Both the position numbers and the translations under genes were made by a program. The notes under the pieces are model-generated. The model had not been told where the DNA came from. It ran no database searches and was given only the letters and a program-made list of their open reading frames with translations. From JANYCG01 sp031418395 (GTDB taxonomy: Bacteria; Pseudomonadota; Gammaproteobacteria; Burkholderiales; Burkholderiaceae_C): a stretch of DNA of 15,069 bases. Positions 7,355 through 14,621 of the stretch are shown here, one piece after another (within the stretch, counting starts at the first letter, position 1; each line of letters starts with the position of its first letter). The DNA lies in the NCBI GenBank assembly GCA_031418395.1, contig JANOXL010000389.1, positions 1 through 15,069 on the forward strand. Reading direction: 5' to 3'.

Positions 7355-8383
7355 TTACTTCTTCGGCAGGATATTCAACTCTGCCTTGGTGGGCAGAAAC
7401 GACGCATTCCACACGGTGTCCGGGTTGATACGTGTCTTGGTGTTGAAAGCGTCCGATACCTGCGAGGCCATGAGCGAAAGGCGGGGGCCGTTGACCTGGC
7501 CAAAACCTTCTGCGCGGGCGTTGGGGCTGTTGATCACGGTGTCAATGGCGAGTTTGAGGCGGCGGGTTTCCAGCTCAGTGTTCACAATCCCGTCACGCGC
7601 TTTCACGTCATTGATGGCCGCGGCTGGGTTGGCGATCACGTCTTTCACGCCTTTGGTGAAGGCCAGCAAAAAGGCTTTCACGGCCGCCGGGTTTTCCTTG
7701 ATCATTTTGGGGGTGGCGATGATGGCGTTGCCATACAGCTTCACGCCGAAATCCGGGTAGGGCAAGACCACCACCTCATCGGCTTTGGCGCCGCGCGCTT
7801 CCAAATTCAGCAGTGAGGTGAAGGTAAAGCCGGTGATGGCGTCTACATCACCGCGCACCAGCATGGTTTCACGCAAGGGCGGATCCATCGCGATCCAGGT
7901 CACACCGCTGATGTTGTTGGCTTTGCTGAAAATCGGGAACGCCCGGCGTCCCGCGTCAAACACGGGCGCACCCAGCTTTTTGCCGTTCAAGTCAGCGGGT
8001 GTTTTGATGCCCGATTTTTTCAGTGCCATGACCGAGGCGGGCGTGTCGTTGTAGACCATCATCACCGCCACCGGTTTGTTGGGCGCGTCCGGGTTGTTGG
8101 CGTGGAACTCCATCAGTGCGGCAAGGTCTGCAAAACCCATGTCGTAAGCGCCCGAGGCGACGCGCGTTACGGCGGCGCCAGAGCCGTTTCCGGCATCGAT
8201 CGTGACGTCGAGTTTGGCGTCTTTGAAATAGCCCTTGGCGGCAGGCGTCAGAAACAGTGCAGAGGGGCCTTCAAAGCGCCAGTCAAGCTGGAATTTAATG
8301 GGCGTGGTCTGGGCGAAAGCGGCACCAGAAACGGCAGCGAAGGCCAGGGCTGCGGTGGTTTTGAGAAAGACGCGTTTAGTCAT
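7355..8383 (-). CDS. ABC transporter periplasmic substrate-binding protein (NMT1/SsuA-like)
   Basis: Captures the ligand in the periplasm for the adjacent permease. The 342-residue precursor has a clear Sec signal peptide (MTKR, hydrophobic core, AFA|Q cleavage after residue 24). The mature part starts IKFQLDWRFEG and continues with YFKDAKLDVTIDAGNGSGAAVTRVASGAYDMGFAD (quoted to show the family order), typical of the NMT1/THI5-like fold that holds pyrimidine, sulfonate, nitrate or purine-derived ligands. Start choice is supported by CTGGAG upstream of ATG 8383. It is 71 bp downstream of the M20 gene, same strand. Ligand is not readable; context suggests an oxidised purine or ureide. Confidence 0.88.
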   Translation of the reverse strand: MTKRVFLKTTAALAFAAVSGAAFAQTTPIKFQLDWRFEGPSALFLTPAAKGYFKDAKLDVTIDAGNGSGAAVTRVASGAYDMGFADLAALMEFHANNPDAPNKPVAVMMVYNDTPASVMALKKSGIKTPADLNGKKLGAPVFDAGRRAFPIFSKANNISGVTWIAMDPPLRETMLVRGDVDAITGFTFTSLLNLEARGAKADEVVVLPYPDFGVKLYGNAIIATPKMIKENPAAVKAFLLAFTKGVKDVIANPAAAINDVKARDGIVNTELETRRLKLAIDTVINSPNARAEGFGQVNGPRLSLMASQVSDAFNTKTRINPDTVWNASFLPTKAELNILPKK

Positions 8384-8454
8384 GAAGTCTCCAGGGTTGG
8401 CAGGTTGTAAAGTGAAGCGGTAAAAAAGCAGTCGAGAAAAATCGGTTTGACAAA

Positions 8455-9702
8455 TCAGGCCAGCAGATCATGCAATGTTCGGGCCAATACTTTGGTTGAC
8501 CGGCGCAAATCGTCCAAAAGCAAATGTTCGTCGGCCCGTTTGGCGTTGGATTCCAGCACGGTGCGGGGGCCCGCGCCGTACAAGACGACGGGTATTCCGG
8601 CTTCGCCAAAAAGGCGGGCATCAGTGTAAAGCGGTGTGCCGGTTGTAGGAATGGCTTCCCCAAACACGACCTGCCCATGCTGTTGCAAGGCCTTGACCAG
8701 CGGCTGGTTGCCAGGCAGAGGCTGCAAGGCCCGTGCCAGCAAAATAGTCTGGATCTCGACACGAATGCCAGGTAATTGCCCCGCCGTGTCAGTGATCAAT
8801 TGGCGCAGCGCGGCTTCAATGGCGGTGGGGTCTTCTTCAGGGATCATGCGCCGGTCGAGTTTGAAATCCACCCGGCCAGGCACCACATTGGTGTTGGTGC
8901 CGCCCGAAATGGTGCCGACGTTGAGGTAAGGGTGCGAAATACCCGGTACTTCGGAATGCACCGTTTTCAGCAGCTCGTTTTGCGCATACAGCACCGTCAG
9001 CAGGTGGTTAGCGGCCTGCAACGCATCCACGCCAGTGTCTGGAATGGCGGCGTGCGCCATCTTGCCGTAGATGGTCACGGCCAACTGCAGGCAGCCGTTG
9101 TGCGCGGTGACGACCTGGTAACTGAAACCGGCGGCAATCGCCAAGTCTGGATTGATCGCGCCCTGGCGCAGCAAACGGCCCACACCCAGCTCGCCGCCAA
9201 ACTCTTCGTCATAGGTAAACAGAAGTTCGACACTGCCTTTGACCGGTTTGGCCACGGCCTCCAAAGCGCGCACGGCATAGGTGTAAGTTGCAAAATCCGA
9301 TTTGCTGACGGCAGCGGCGCGGCCATAAATATTGCCGTTGTCAATCTCGCCGCTGTAGGGGTCGTGCGTCCAGCCCTCGCCGGGCGGCACCACATCGCCA
9401 TGGGCATTGAGCAAAACGGTCTTGCCACCGGCCACCGTATGGCCTGGGCCATAGTTGCGTCGCACCAGTAGATTGGTGACCGAAGCCATGCCCGCCGCCT
9501 CGGCTTCTTCTTGGGGAACGGGATATTTTTCAACCTCAAAGCCGAAATCCTGCAGCAGGTCGGCAGTGTGCTGTGCGTGCGGCGCGTTGTTGCCAGGCGG
9601 TGTGTCCGTGGGCACTTGAATGAGCGCTTGCAAAAAGCGCACCTGCTCATCAAAATGCGCGTCTACCCAGCGGTCAATTTGATCGTAGTGCGGCATCGTC
9701 AT
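8455..9702 (-). CDS. M20 (ArgE/DapE-type) peptidase homologue with altered metal site
   Basis: Homologue of zinc-dependent deacylases and amidohydrolases, 415 residues, full length, with a catalytic domain split by a dimerisation domain (GKMAHAAIPDTGVDALQAAN near 213-232). Family landmarks are easy to align without gaps. LNAHGDVVP keeps His101 and Asp103, and YDEEFGGE keeps Glu166/167. However, the bridging Asp of the usual GRGxxDMKGG is Val132 (GRAAAVSKSD, 127-136), the later metal Glu of PDxxIxGEP is Gly192 (PDLAIAAGF), and the C-terminal NAH-type His is Lys388 (NAKRADE). It may have a different metal geometry, or bind rather than cleave. Its start overlaps the UraD-AllC stop as ATGA. A role after allantoate (ureidoglycine/ureidoglycolate handling) is only inference. 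Confidence 0.85.
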   Translation of the reverse strand: MTMPHYDQIDRWVDAHFDEQVRFLQALIQVPTDTPPGNNAPHAQHTADLLQDFGFEVEKYPVPQEEAEAAGMASVTNLLVRRNYGPGHTVAGGKTVLLNAHGDVVPPGEGWTHDPYSGEIDNGNIYGRAAAVSKSDFATYTYAVRALEAVAKPVKGSVELLFTYDEEFGGELGVGRLLRQGAINPDLAIAAGFSYQVVTAHNGCLQLAVTIYGKMAHAAIPDTGVDALQAANHLLTVLYAQNELLKTVHSEVPGISHPYLNVGTISGGTNTNVVPGRVDFKLDRRMIPEEDPTAIEAALRQLITDTAGQLPGIRVEIQTILLARALQPLPGNQPLVKALQQHGQVVFGEAIPTTGTPLYTDARLFGEAGIPVVLYGAGPRTVLESNAKRADEHLLLDDLRRSTKVLARTLHDLLA

Positions 9703-11483
9703 TCGGCCTGCGACGTGGCCAGATCAGCCAGCAGAAGTTGCATGGCTTCGACCGCCAACTGCATGTCATCCGAGCTGCTGGACTCCAGCGGGTTATGGCT
9801 GATGCCGGCGTTTTCTCCGCGTACAAACAACATCGCCTGCGGCATCACCTCGTGCAATTTCATGGCGTCGTGGCCAGCGCCGCTGGGCATTTTGAACACC
9901 GGCACACCCAGCGCCTCGACGGCTTTCTCCCAGCGGCTTTGCCACTGGGGCGCACTGGGGGCAGCAGCAGCACGCATGGTTTCCTCGGCCGTGAATAAAA
10001 CGCCGCGCCGTTCACAAATGGATGCCAGCTCAGCCATGACGTCAGCCACCAGGCGATCGCGCTGGGTGTTGAGGGGTGCGCGCAAATCCAGCGTGAATTC
10101 ACAACGGCCTGGCACCACGTTGGTCGAGCCATTGGGCACCTGCAGGATGCCGATGGTGCCGACCGAATCGCCGTCAGCACTTGCCCGTTTCTCGACATAA
10201 AGAGCCAACTCCGCCACCGCCACGGCAGCGTCGCGGCGCCGGTTCATGGGCGTCGTGCCTGCATGGCAGGCGACGCCGTTGACGGCACACAGGTAGCGCA
10301 CACTGCCGTTGATTGAGGTGACCACGCCCAGGGGCAGGTGGCGCTCATTGAGCACCGGGCCTTGCTCAATGTGTACTTCGACAAAACCCAGGTAATCCGC
10401 AGGCTTGCGCGTCAGGCCGCTAATTTCTTCTGGATTCAAACCGGCGTGTAGCATGGCCTCGCGCATCGTGATGCCGTCAGTGTCTTTTTGCAAAAGCCAC
10501 TCGGGTTTGAAGTCACCCATCAAGGCGCCCGAGCCCAAAAACGTCGCCTTGTAACGCTGCCCTTCTTCTTCTGCGAAACCCACCACTTCGATGTGAAAGG
10601 GCAAGCGCTGACCTGTTGCTTTGAGGGACTGCACACAGGCCATCGGCACAAAAATCCCCAGCCGACCATCGTATTTGCCACCGTTGCGCACGGTGTCGTA
10701 ATGGCTGCCGGTGAGCAGGGTTTTTGCGCCGCCAGGGCCAGAAGACGCGAAGTACTTGCCGACGACATTGCCGACGGCATCGATCTGCACGTCATCAAAA
10801 CCACAGGCCAGCATCTGGACGCGGATTTGCGCGGCGCAGGCGCGGTGCGCGTCGGTGAGGTAGGTGACGGTGAGTTGGCCCTTTTCTGCAAAGCCAGGGT
10901 CGCTGTGGACACTCAGTGCTTCTTGCCAGTCCCACACCTCGTTGCCCCGAGTCGGGGTAAAACCAAACTTGTCGTTCAGGCGCAGCTCCACGACGCGGTG
11001 AATGTTGCGCAGGCATTCCTGCAACTCAAAGTCCGGGTGGCCTTGCAAACGACGCTCAAAGGTCGAGATGATCTGCTGGCGGCTCAATCCCTGCCCACGC
11101 GGGCCACGCACGGCCAGGATGAAAGGCCAGCCAAATTTGGCGTTGTAGTCGGCGTTGAGCCGCTGGATTTTGGCGAACTCTTCGGGCGAACAATGGGCCA
11201 GACCGGCTTTGGATTGCTCGTGGGTTGACTCGGCGGTCAACGTGTTGGTCACCATGGCCTTGCCGGCCAGCTCAGGATGGGCGCGAATCAAGGCCACTTG
11301 TTTCTCGCGCCCGGCGCCTTCCAGGACCTGCACCATCGCGAATTTCAGCGCAGCGGGCGACTTGAAGGGCCGTGCGGCCACGGCCTGTGTGGCTATCCAG
11401 GGCGAATGTTCGTAAAGGCCGTCCAGCAATGCCGCGGCCTCCTCGGTCGAGGCTTGATTGAGTTGATCCAACGTCAGTGCCAT
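9699..11483 (-). CDS. Fused OHCU decarboxylase - allantoate amidohydrolase (UraD-AllC)
   Basis: Two enzymes in one 594-residue frame. Residues 1 to about 174 are OHCU decarboxylase, which makes S-allantoin: HPELAGK with catalytic-type His69 at 69-75, ESTHEQSKAGL at 85-95, FGWPFILAVRG at 117-127. Residues about 180-594 are an M20 allantoate amidohydrolase releasing ammonia and CO2 to give ureidoglycine. All five metal ligands are visible: His261 (GSHYDTV), Asp272 (YDGRLG), Glu307 (AEEEGQR), His371 (HIEQGP), His563 (ISHNP). Each half is of normal length for the free enzyme, and the junction is a short linker with no frameshift sign. Its intermediate step, allantoin to allantoate, is done by PuuE encoded 11 bp upstream. 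It overlaps the M20 gene by 4 nt. Confidence 0.92.
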   Translation of the reverse strand: MALTLDQLNQASTEEAAALLDGLYEHSPWIATQAVAARPFKSPAALKFAMVQVLEGAGREKQVALIRAHPELAGKAMVTNTLTAESTHEQSKAGLAHCSPEEFAKIQRLNADYNAKFGWPFILAVRGPRGQGLSRQQIISTFERRLQGHPDFELQECLRNIHRVVELRLNDKFGFTPTRGNEVWDWQEALSVHSDPGFAEKGQLTVTYLTDAHRACAAQIRVQMLACGFDDVQIDAVGNVVGKYFASSGPGGAKTLLTGSHYDTVRNGGKYDGRLGIFVPMACVQSLKATGQRLPFHIEVVGFAEEEGQRYKATFLGSGALMGDFKPEWLLQKDTDGITMREAMLHAGLNPEEISGLTRKPADYLGFVEVHIEQGPVLNERHLPLGVVTSINGSVRYLCAVNGVACHAGTTPMNRRRDAAVAVAELALYVEKRASADGDSVGTIGILQVPNGSTNVVPGRCEFTLDLRAPLNTQRDRLVADVMAELASICERRGVLFTAEETMRAAAAPSAPQWQSRWEKAVEALGVPVFKMPSGAGHDAMKLHEVMPQAMLFVRGENAGISHNPLESSSSDDMQLAVEAMQLLLADLATSQAE

Positions 11484-11494
11484 GGCGTGTGTTT

Positions 11495-12478
11495 TTAAGG
11501 TGCTGGGCTGGGGTGTACCGTGCGCCAGTGCCGTGCGATGTCAATGCGTCGGCAAATCCAGGCGTCTGAGTGGCCCTGCACGTAGTCCAGAAATTTCTGC
11601 AACGACTTCATGCGTCCAGGGCGACCGAGCAGGCGGCAGTGCATGCCCACATTGAGCATCTTGGGCCGGTTCAGGCCGTTCGGGTCACCCTCCGCGTACA
11701 ACACATCGAAACTGTCGCGCAGGTACGTGAAGAAATCGTCGCCTTGCGCAAAACCTTGCGCGCTTGCGAAACGCATGTCGTTCGAGTCCAGCGTGTACGG
11801 CACGATGAGCTGCTGCACTGTCTCGCCATTGGTTTTTTGCACCGGCATCCAAAAGGGCAGGTCGTCGCCGTAGTAGTCGCTGTCGTAGGCAAAACCACCG
11901 TAATCAGCCACCAGGCGATGCGTGTTGGGGCTGTCTCGCCCGGTGTACCAGCCCACGCCGTGAACGGCATCGGGGCTGTTGCGGCGCTCGCCGGTGAGTT
12001 GACCCATAACCTCCATGCCCAAGCGCATGTGTTCGCGCTCGGTGGCCTCGTCCAGCGTTTGGTAACTGATCCAGCGCCAACCGTGACAGGCGATCTCGTG
12101 ACCCAGCGACATGAACGCGGCGGTAAGTTCCGGATGCCGCTGCAAGGCCATGCTGACGCCAAAAACGGTGAGCGGCACCTTGCGGCTTTCAAACTCGCGC
12201 AAGATGCGCCACACGCCAACGCGGGAGCCGTATTCGTAAATGCTTTCCATGCTCAGGTGGCGCGCGGCAAAACTGGCCGGGTTGAACATCTCGCTCAAAA
12301 ATTGCTCGGAGCCCGCGTCGCCGTGCAGCACGGAGTTTTCGCCGCCTTCTTCATAATTGAGCACGAACTGCACCGCAATCCGTGCGCCGCCGGGCCAGCG
12401 GGCGTGGGGCACGTGTTGACCATACCCGATCAAATCTCGCGGGTAGGCGCCAGGGTTCGCAGATTTCAGTGCGCTCAT
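11495..12478 (-). CDS. puuE: Allantoinase PuuE (cofactor-independent, NodB-like fold)
   Basis: Hydrolyses S-allantoin to allantoate. The 327 residues from the ATG at 12478 (MSALKSANPGAYPRDLIGYG) match the polysaccharide-deacetylase-like allantoinase: ARIAVQFVLNYEEGGENSVL near 32-51, GHEIACHGWRWISYQ at 126-140, GVGWYTGRDSPNTHRLV at 174-190, LNVGMHCRLLGRPGRM at 275-290. This family is unrelated to the metal-dependent allantoinase AllB. An upstream ATG at 12541 would add 21 residues of non-family sequence lying inside the gntR reading region, and is rejected. The gene starts 4 bp after the gntR stop and ends 11 bp before the UraD-AllC start, so it is in the same operon. Confidence 0.92.
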   Translation of the reverse strand: MSALKSANPGAYPRDLIGYGQHVPHARWPGGARIAVQFVLNYEEGGENSVLHGDAGSEQFLSEMFNPASFAARHLSMESIYEYGSRVGVWRILREFESRKVPLTVFGVSMALQRHPELTAAFMSLGHEIACHGWRWISYQTLDEATEREHMRLGMEVMGQLTGERRNSPDAVHGVGWYTGRDSPNTHRLVADYGGFAYDSDYYGDDLPFWMPVQKTNGETVQQLIVPYTLDSNDMRFASAQGFAQGDDFFTYLRDSFDVLYAEGDPNGLNRPKMLNVGMHCRLLGRPGRMKSLQKFLDYVQGHSDAWICRRIDIARHWRTVHPSPAP

Positions 12479-12482
12479 GTTG

Positions 12483-13160
12483 TCAGGCAGGTTGCGTGGC
12501 CAGAGCAAAGGCGATGTCGCTGCTGGGCACATTACGTTCAAACTGCAGCCCCGCCTCGACGTTTTCCAAATGCGCGAGCATCAGTTGCACCGCCAAGTCT
12601 TCGTCTTTGTCCGCCAGCGCCTGCACGATGTGCTCGTGTTCATCGTGTGAATGCGCGGCCGCGTGGGCGCTTTGGTACATCAGTGTGATCAAGGCGCATC
12701 GAGAGATCAACTGGCTGAGCATTTGCGCCAGGACATCGTTGCCCGTCAGGTCAGCGATACGCACGTGGAAATCGCCCAGCAGCTCGGTGCGGCTGGCCGC
12801 GTCTTTTTGCTCAACGGCCTTCTTCTCTTTGGCGACATGATCCCTCAGAATCCTGATCTTGGCGGGTGTGACCTGCTGCAAGAAGAGCCGCGTCATCTCG
12901 GCCTCGACCATGCGGCGCACGGCAAACACCTGTTTGGCCTCGGTGACAGAAGGTGCCGCAACAAATGCACCACGTGCAGGTTCCAGGCGAATCAGCTGAT
13001 GCTGCGAGAGTTGCAGCAAGGCCTGGCGCACCAGCGTGCGCGACACGCCAAAATGGTCGGCCAATTTCTGCTCAGCCAGCTTGGCGCCAGGCTGCAAGCG
13101 GTGTTCCACAATCGCCTTGGTCAGCGCTTGCACAATCAGGTCAGTGGACGAGGCTTCCAT
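12483..13160 (-). CDS. GntR-family regulator, FCD (FadR-type) subgroup
   Basis: DNA-binding regulator, probably of the purine catabolic genes. From the ATG at 13160 (MEASSTDLIVQAL) it has 225 residues, the usual FCD-GntR length. The winged helix is at about 1-68 (LAEQKLADHFGVSRTLVRQA, then RGAFVAAPS), and an all-helical FCD ligand domain follows. Candidate metal or ligand residues are Asp130/His132 (GDFHVRIADLTGN), His177 (EHIVQAL) and His197 (HLENVE). An upstream frame to 13283 adds 41 atypical residues and runs into the palindrome at 13275, so it is rejected, although no good Shine-Dalgarno precedes 13160. It is first in the minus-strand operon and divergent from uraH. The effector is probably a purine intermediate (inference). 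Confidence 0.88.
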   Translation of the reverse strand: MEASSTDLIVQALTKAIVEHRLQPGAKLAEQKLADHFGVSRTLVRQALLQLSQHQLIRLEPARGAFVAAPSVTEAKQVFAVRRMVEAEMTRLFLQQVTPAKIRILRDHVAKEKKAVEQKDAASRTELLGDFHVRIADLTGNDVLAQMLSQLISRCALITLMYQSAHAAAHSHDEHEHIVQALADKDEDLAVQLMLAHLENVEAGLQFERNVPSSDIAFALATQPA

Positions 13161-13274
13161 AAAGAAAGATGCGGAAAATGGGCAGAAAAGCGGCTTAAAA
13201 ATAGCTGGAAAATGGCAGGCAATTGTCGATAAGTGAGTCGCCCGTTCAATGCTAGGATGGGCGGATTTCAAAAT

Positions 13275-13292
13275 TGTATACACATCTGTATA
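13275..13292. promoter_or_regulatory. Putative GntR operator in the gntR-uraH gap
   Basis: TGTATACA (13275-13282) is a perfect 8-bp palindrome, followed by a second TGTATA (13287-13292) 12 bp further on. The same GTATAC core forms a longer palindrome over the puuD promoter. FCD/GntR operators commonly have a GT-N2/3-AC centre, so autoregulation plus uraH control is a reasonable inference. The site is 30 bp before the uraH start and 115 bp before the gntR start. Confidence 0.6.
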
Positions 13293-13312
13293 AGATTAAC
13301 TAAGGAGTTTCC

Positions 13313-13666
13313 ATGGGTTTGAGCACACACGTTCTGGACACCATGCACGGCCAGCCAGCGGGCGGCATGGCGGTAGCGCTCTACCGCACCCAAGGCGATC
13401 AGGCGACTTTGATCAAACAAGTCGTGCTGAATCAGGATGGCCGCAGCCCCGAGGGCCCGCTGATCGCCGACAACGCACTCACGGCGGGCACTTACCGCCT
13501 GGTGTTTGACGTCGCGGCGTATTACAAGGCCCAGGGCGTTGCGCTGCCCGAACCAAATTTTTTGAACCGGGTGAGCCTGGATTTCGGCATCGCCGAGCCC
13601 CAACAGCACTACCACGTGCCGCTTTTGGTCAGCCCGTGGAGTTATTCAACCTATCGCGGTTCGTGA
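13313..13666 (+). CDS. uraH: 5-hydroxyisourate hydrolase
   Basis: Transthyretin-like enzyme that hydrolyses 5-hydroxyisourate to OHCU, the step after urate oxidation. It is 117 residues, a normal length. Hallmarks are LSTHVLDTMHGQPA at 3-16 (His6), NQDGRS at 40-45 (Arg44), His101 in HYHVPLLVSPWSYSTYRGS, and the C-terminal YRGS tetrapeptide that distinguishes the hydrolase from transthyretin. It functions as a cytosolic tetramer in the family. AAGGAG at 13302-13307 gives a good ribosome site. It is transcribed away from the gntR operon from a shared intergenic region carrying the putative operator. Its stop is followed in frame by 40 more codons of repetitive sequence. Confidence 0.95.
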   Translation: MGLSTHVLDTMHGQPAGGMAVALYRTQGDQATLIKQVVLNQDGRSPEGPLIADNALTAGTYRLVFDVAAYYKAQGVALPEPNFLNRVSLDFGIAEPQQHYHVPLLVSPWSYSTYRGS

Positions 13667-13676
13667 GGCCCCTTTA

Positions 13677-13785
13677 GCTCGAGATTTGGCTCGAAGATTC
13701 GCCCGAAGTTCGGCCCGAAGTTTGACGCGAAATTCAGCCCTGAGACCTGGCCTGTAACTCGCCCCGTAACCCGGTTCGAACCGCC
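13677..13785 (+). repeat. Degenerate 12-bp tandem repeat after uraH
   Basis: Successive units GCTCGAGATTTG, GCTCGAAGATTC, GCCCGAAGTTCG, GCCCGAAGTTTG and ACGCGAAATTCA are exactly 12 bp each (13677-13736). Decayed units of 11-13 bp continue to about 13785, ending in the palindrome CGGTTCGAACCG (13772-13783). Consensus is about GCCCGAAGTTNG. Nine units at most; the last four are loose. Confidence 0.7.
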
Positions 13786-13814
13786 TTAAGCCGGCGTCAG
13801 TTCAATATGCAATC

Positions 13815-13857
13815 GCTATCGTAATAATAGCTATACATGCACATTTCACGAGACCTA
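13815..13857 (+). repeat. Intergenic hairpin element, copy C
   Basis: GCTAT (13815-13819), 7 nt, ATAGC (13827-13831), 18 nt, GAGACCTA (13850-13857). The spacer contains GCACATTT, as in copy D. It lies about 150 bp after the uraH stop on the same strand, in the convergent gap before the lipoprotein gene. Confidence 0.75.
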
Positions 13858-13901
13858 AGGTCAAAAAACCTTCGAAAACTGAAGTTTCAAGCCTCCAAAA
13901 C

Positions 13902-13931
13902 TCAACTATTAACATGGGTGTTAATAGTTGA
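13902..13931. other. Perfect 13-bp-stem hairpin between convergent genes
   Basis: TCAACTATTAACA (13902-13914) pairs fully with TGTTAATAGTTGA (13919-13931) across a TGGG loop. It is 22 bp past the lipoprotein stop. Only short T stretches follow on either strand, so it is at best a weak bidirectional terminator; it could also be half of a mobile or repeat unit. Confidence 0.65.
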
Positions 13932-13952
13932 TCGAAATGTTCTCAGCCCGCT

Positions 13953-14498
13953 TTACAGCTGCCCTTCGGTCAAAGTATCCAGCTGGAACTGGCCGCTTTT
14001 GTCCCACAGCCAGGTGTCGGTGTAGGTCACGCCGCCCATGCGCACTGGCGCGGGATAGGGCGAGGCCTGGCGCACCAGGCGTTCGATCTCGGCCATCACC
14101 TCGGGCGCATGGCTGGGCGCACGCAGCCAGCTCGTCTTGACCAAATTGCCACGACCATCAATCTCAACTTCGAAGACGCCCACGGCATACAGGAGTGGTT
14201 GCAGTTTGCCCTTGTAAATCCGGTTGGCATTCCGGTTGTAAATATGCCTTGCCGCGTCGCGACGAAAATCTCGCGGCGTTGCGGCTTGTGACAACACGGC
14301 AGGCGACGCCAGAGGGGCGGGGGCGGCAACGGGTGCCGGCGGTGGAGGCGGCGCAGGGGCGGCCACAGGCGCAGGCGGGGCTGCCACGGGCGGCGGTGGC
14401 GCGGGCATGGGCGTCGAGGCGCAACCTGCCACCACGAGCGCCGCAGCGGCCAGGGCACATCGCAAACGAGCCGACTGGTGTTGCCGTAATTCAAGCAT
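13953..14498 (-). CDS. Proline-rich lipoprotein with TonB C-terminal-like domain
   Basis: Predicted outer-envelope lipoprotein of 181 residues. The signal ends in a lipobox VVAGC with Cys26 as the lipidation site. Then comes a Pro/Ala linker (about 30-68, runs of PPPP and PPPPP), a basic segment (DFRRDAARHIYNRNANRIYK), and a TonB-like fold (VFEVEIDGRGNLVKTSWLRA followed by IERLVRQASPYPAP). TonB-type C-termini contact peptidoglycan or outer-membrane partners, but a lipid anchor in place of the usual transmembrane helix means it cannot act as a standard energy-transducing TonB. Start choice is backed by AGGAGAC seven bases before the ATG. It interrupts the uraH-puuD interval and shows no evident link to purine metabolism. 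Confidence 0.8.
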   Translation of the reverse strand: MLELRQHQSARLRCALAAAALVVAGCASTPMPAPPPPVAAPPAPVAAPAPPPPPAPVAAPAPLASPAVLSQAATPRDFRRDAARHIYNRNANRIYKGKLQPLLYAVGVFEVEIDGRGNLVKTSWLRAPSHAPEVMAEIERLVRQASPYPAPVRMGGVTYTDTWLWDKSGQFQLDTLTEGQL

Positions 14499-14621
14499 CG
14501 GTTGTCTCCTTTTTTTGTTTCAGCGGCAAAGTATAAAAGCCAATTCGCCCTGTCATGGTGACGATGTCTGTGCGCCGGGTTACAAGTTGCGTATTGCTAC
14601 GGCCCCGTGACGTCCAAATTT

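Noticed and set aside
8776..9471. 231-residue plus-strand frame
   Set aside because: Antisense shadow of the M20 gene.
10488..11228. 246-residue plus-strand frame
   Set aside because: Antisense to the UraD-AllC gene, which has complete motifs in both halves.
11570..12688. 372-residue plus-strand open frame
   Set aside because: It lies fully antisense to puuE and the gntR 3' part, whose protein families are clear; its translation has no recognisable motif and is rich in His/Ala/Val as expected for a shadow frame in GC-rich DNA.
13161..13283. Longer gntR start adding 41 residues
   Set aside because: The added part is unlike FCD-GntR N-termini and would place the operator palindrome inside the gene.
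13677..13785. CRISPR array
   Set aside because: The repeats are 12 bp, contiguous and degenerate, with no spacers and no cas genes.
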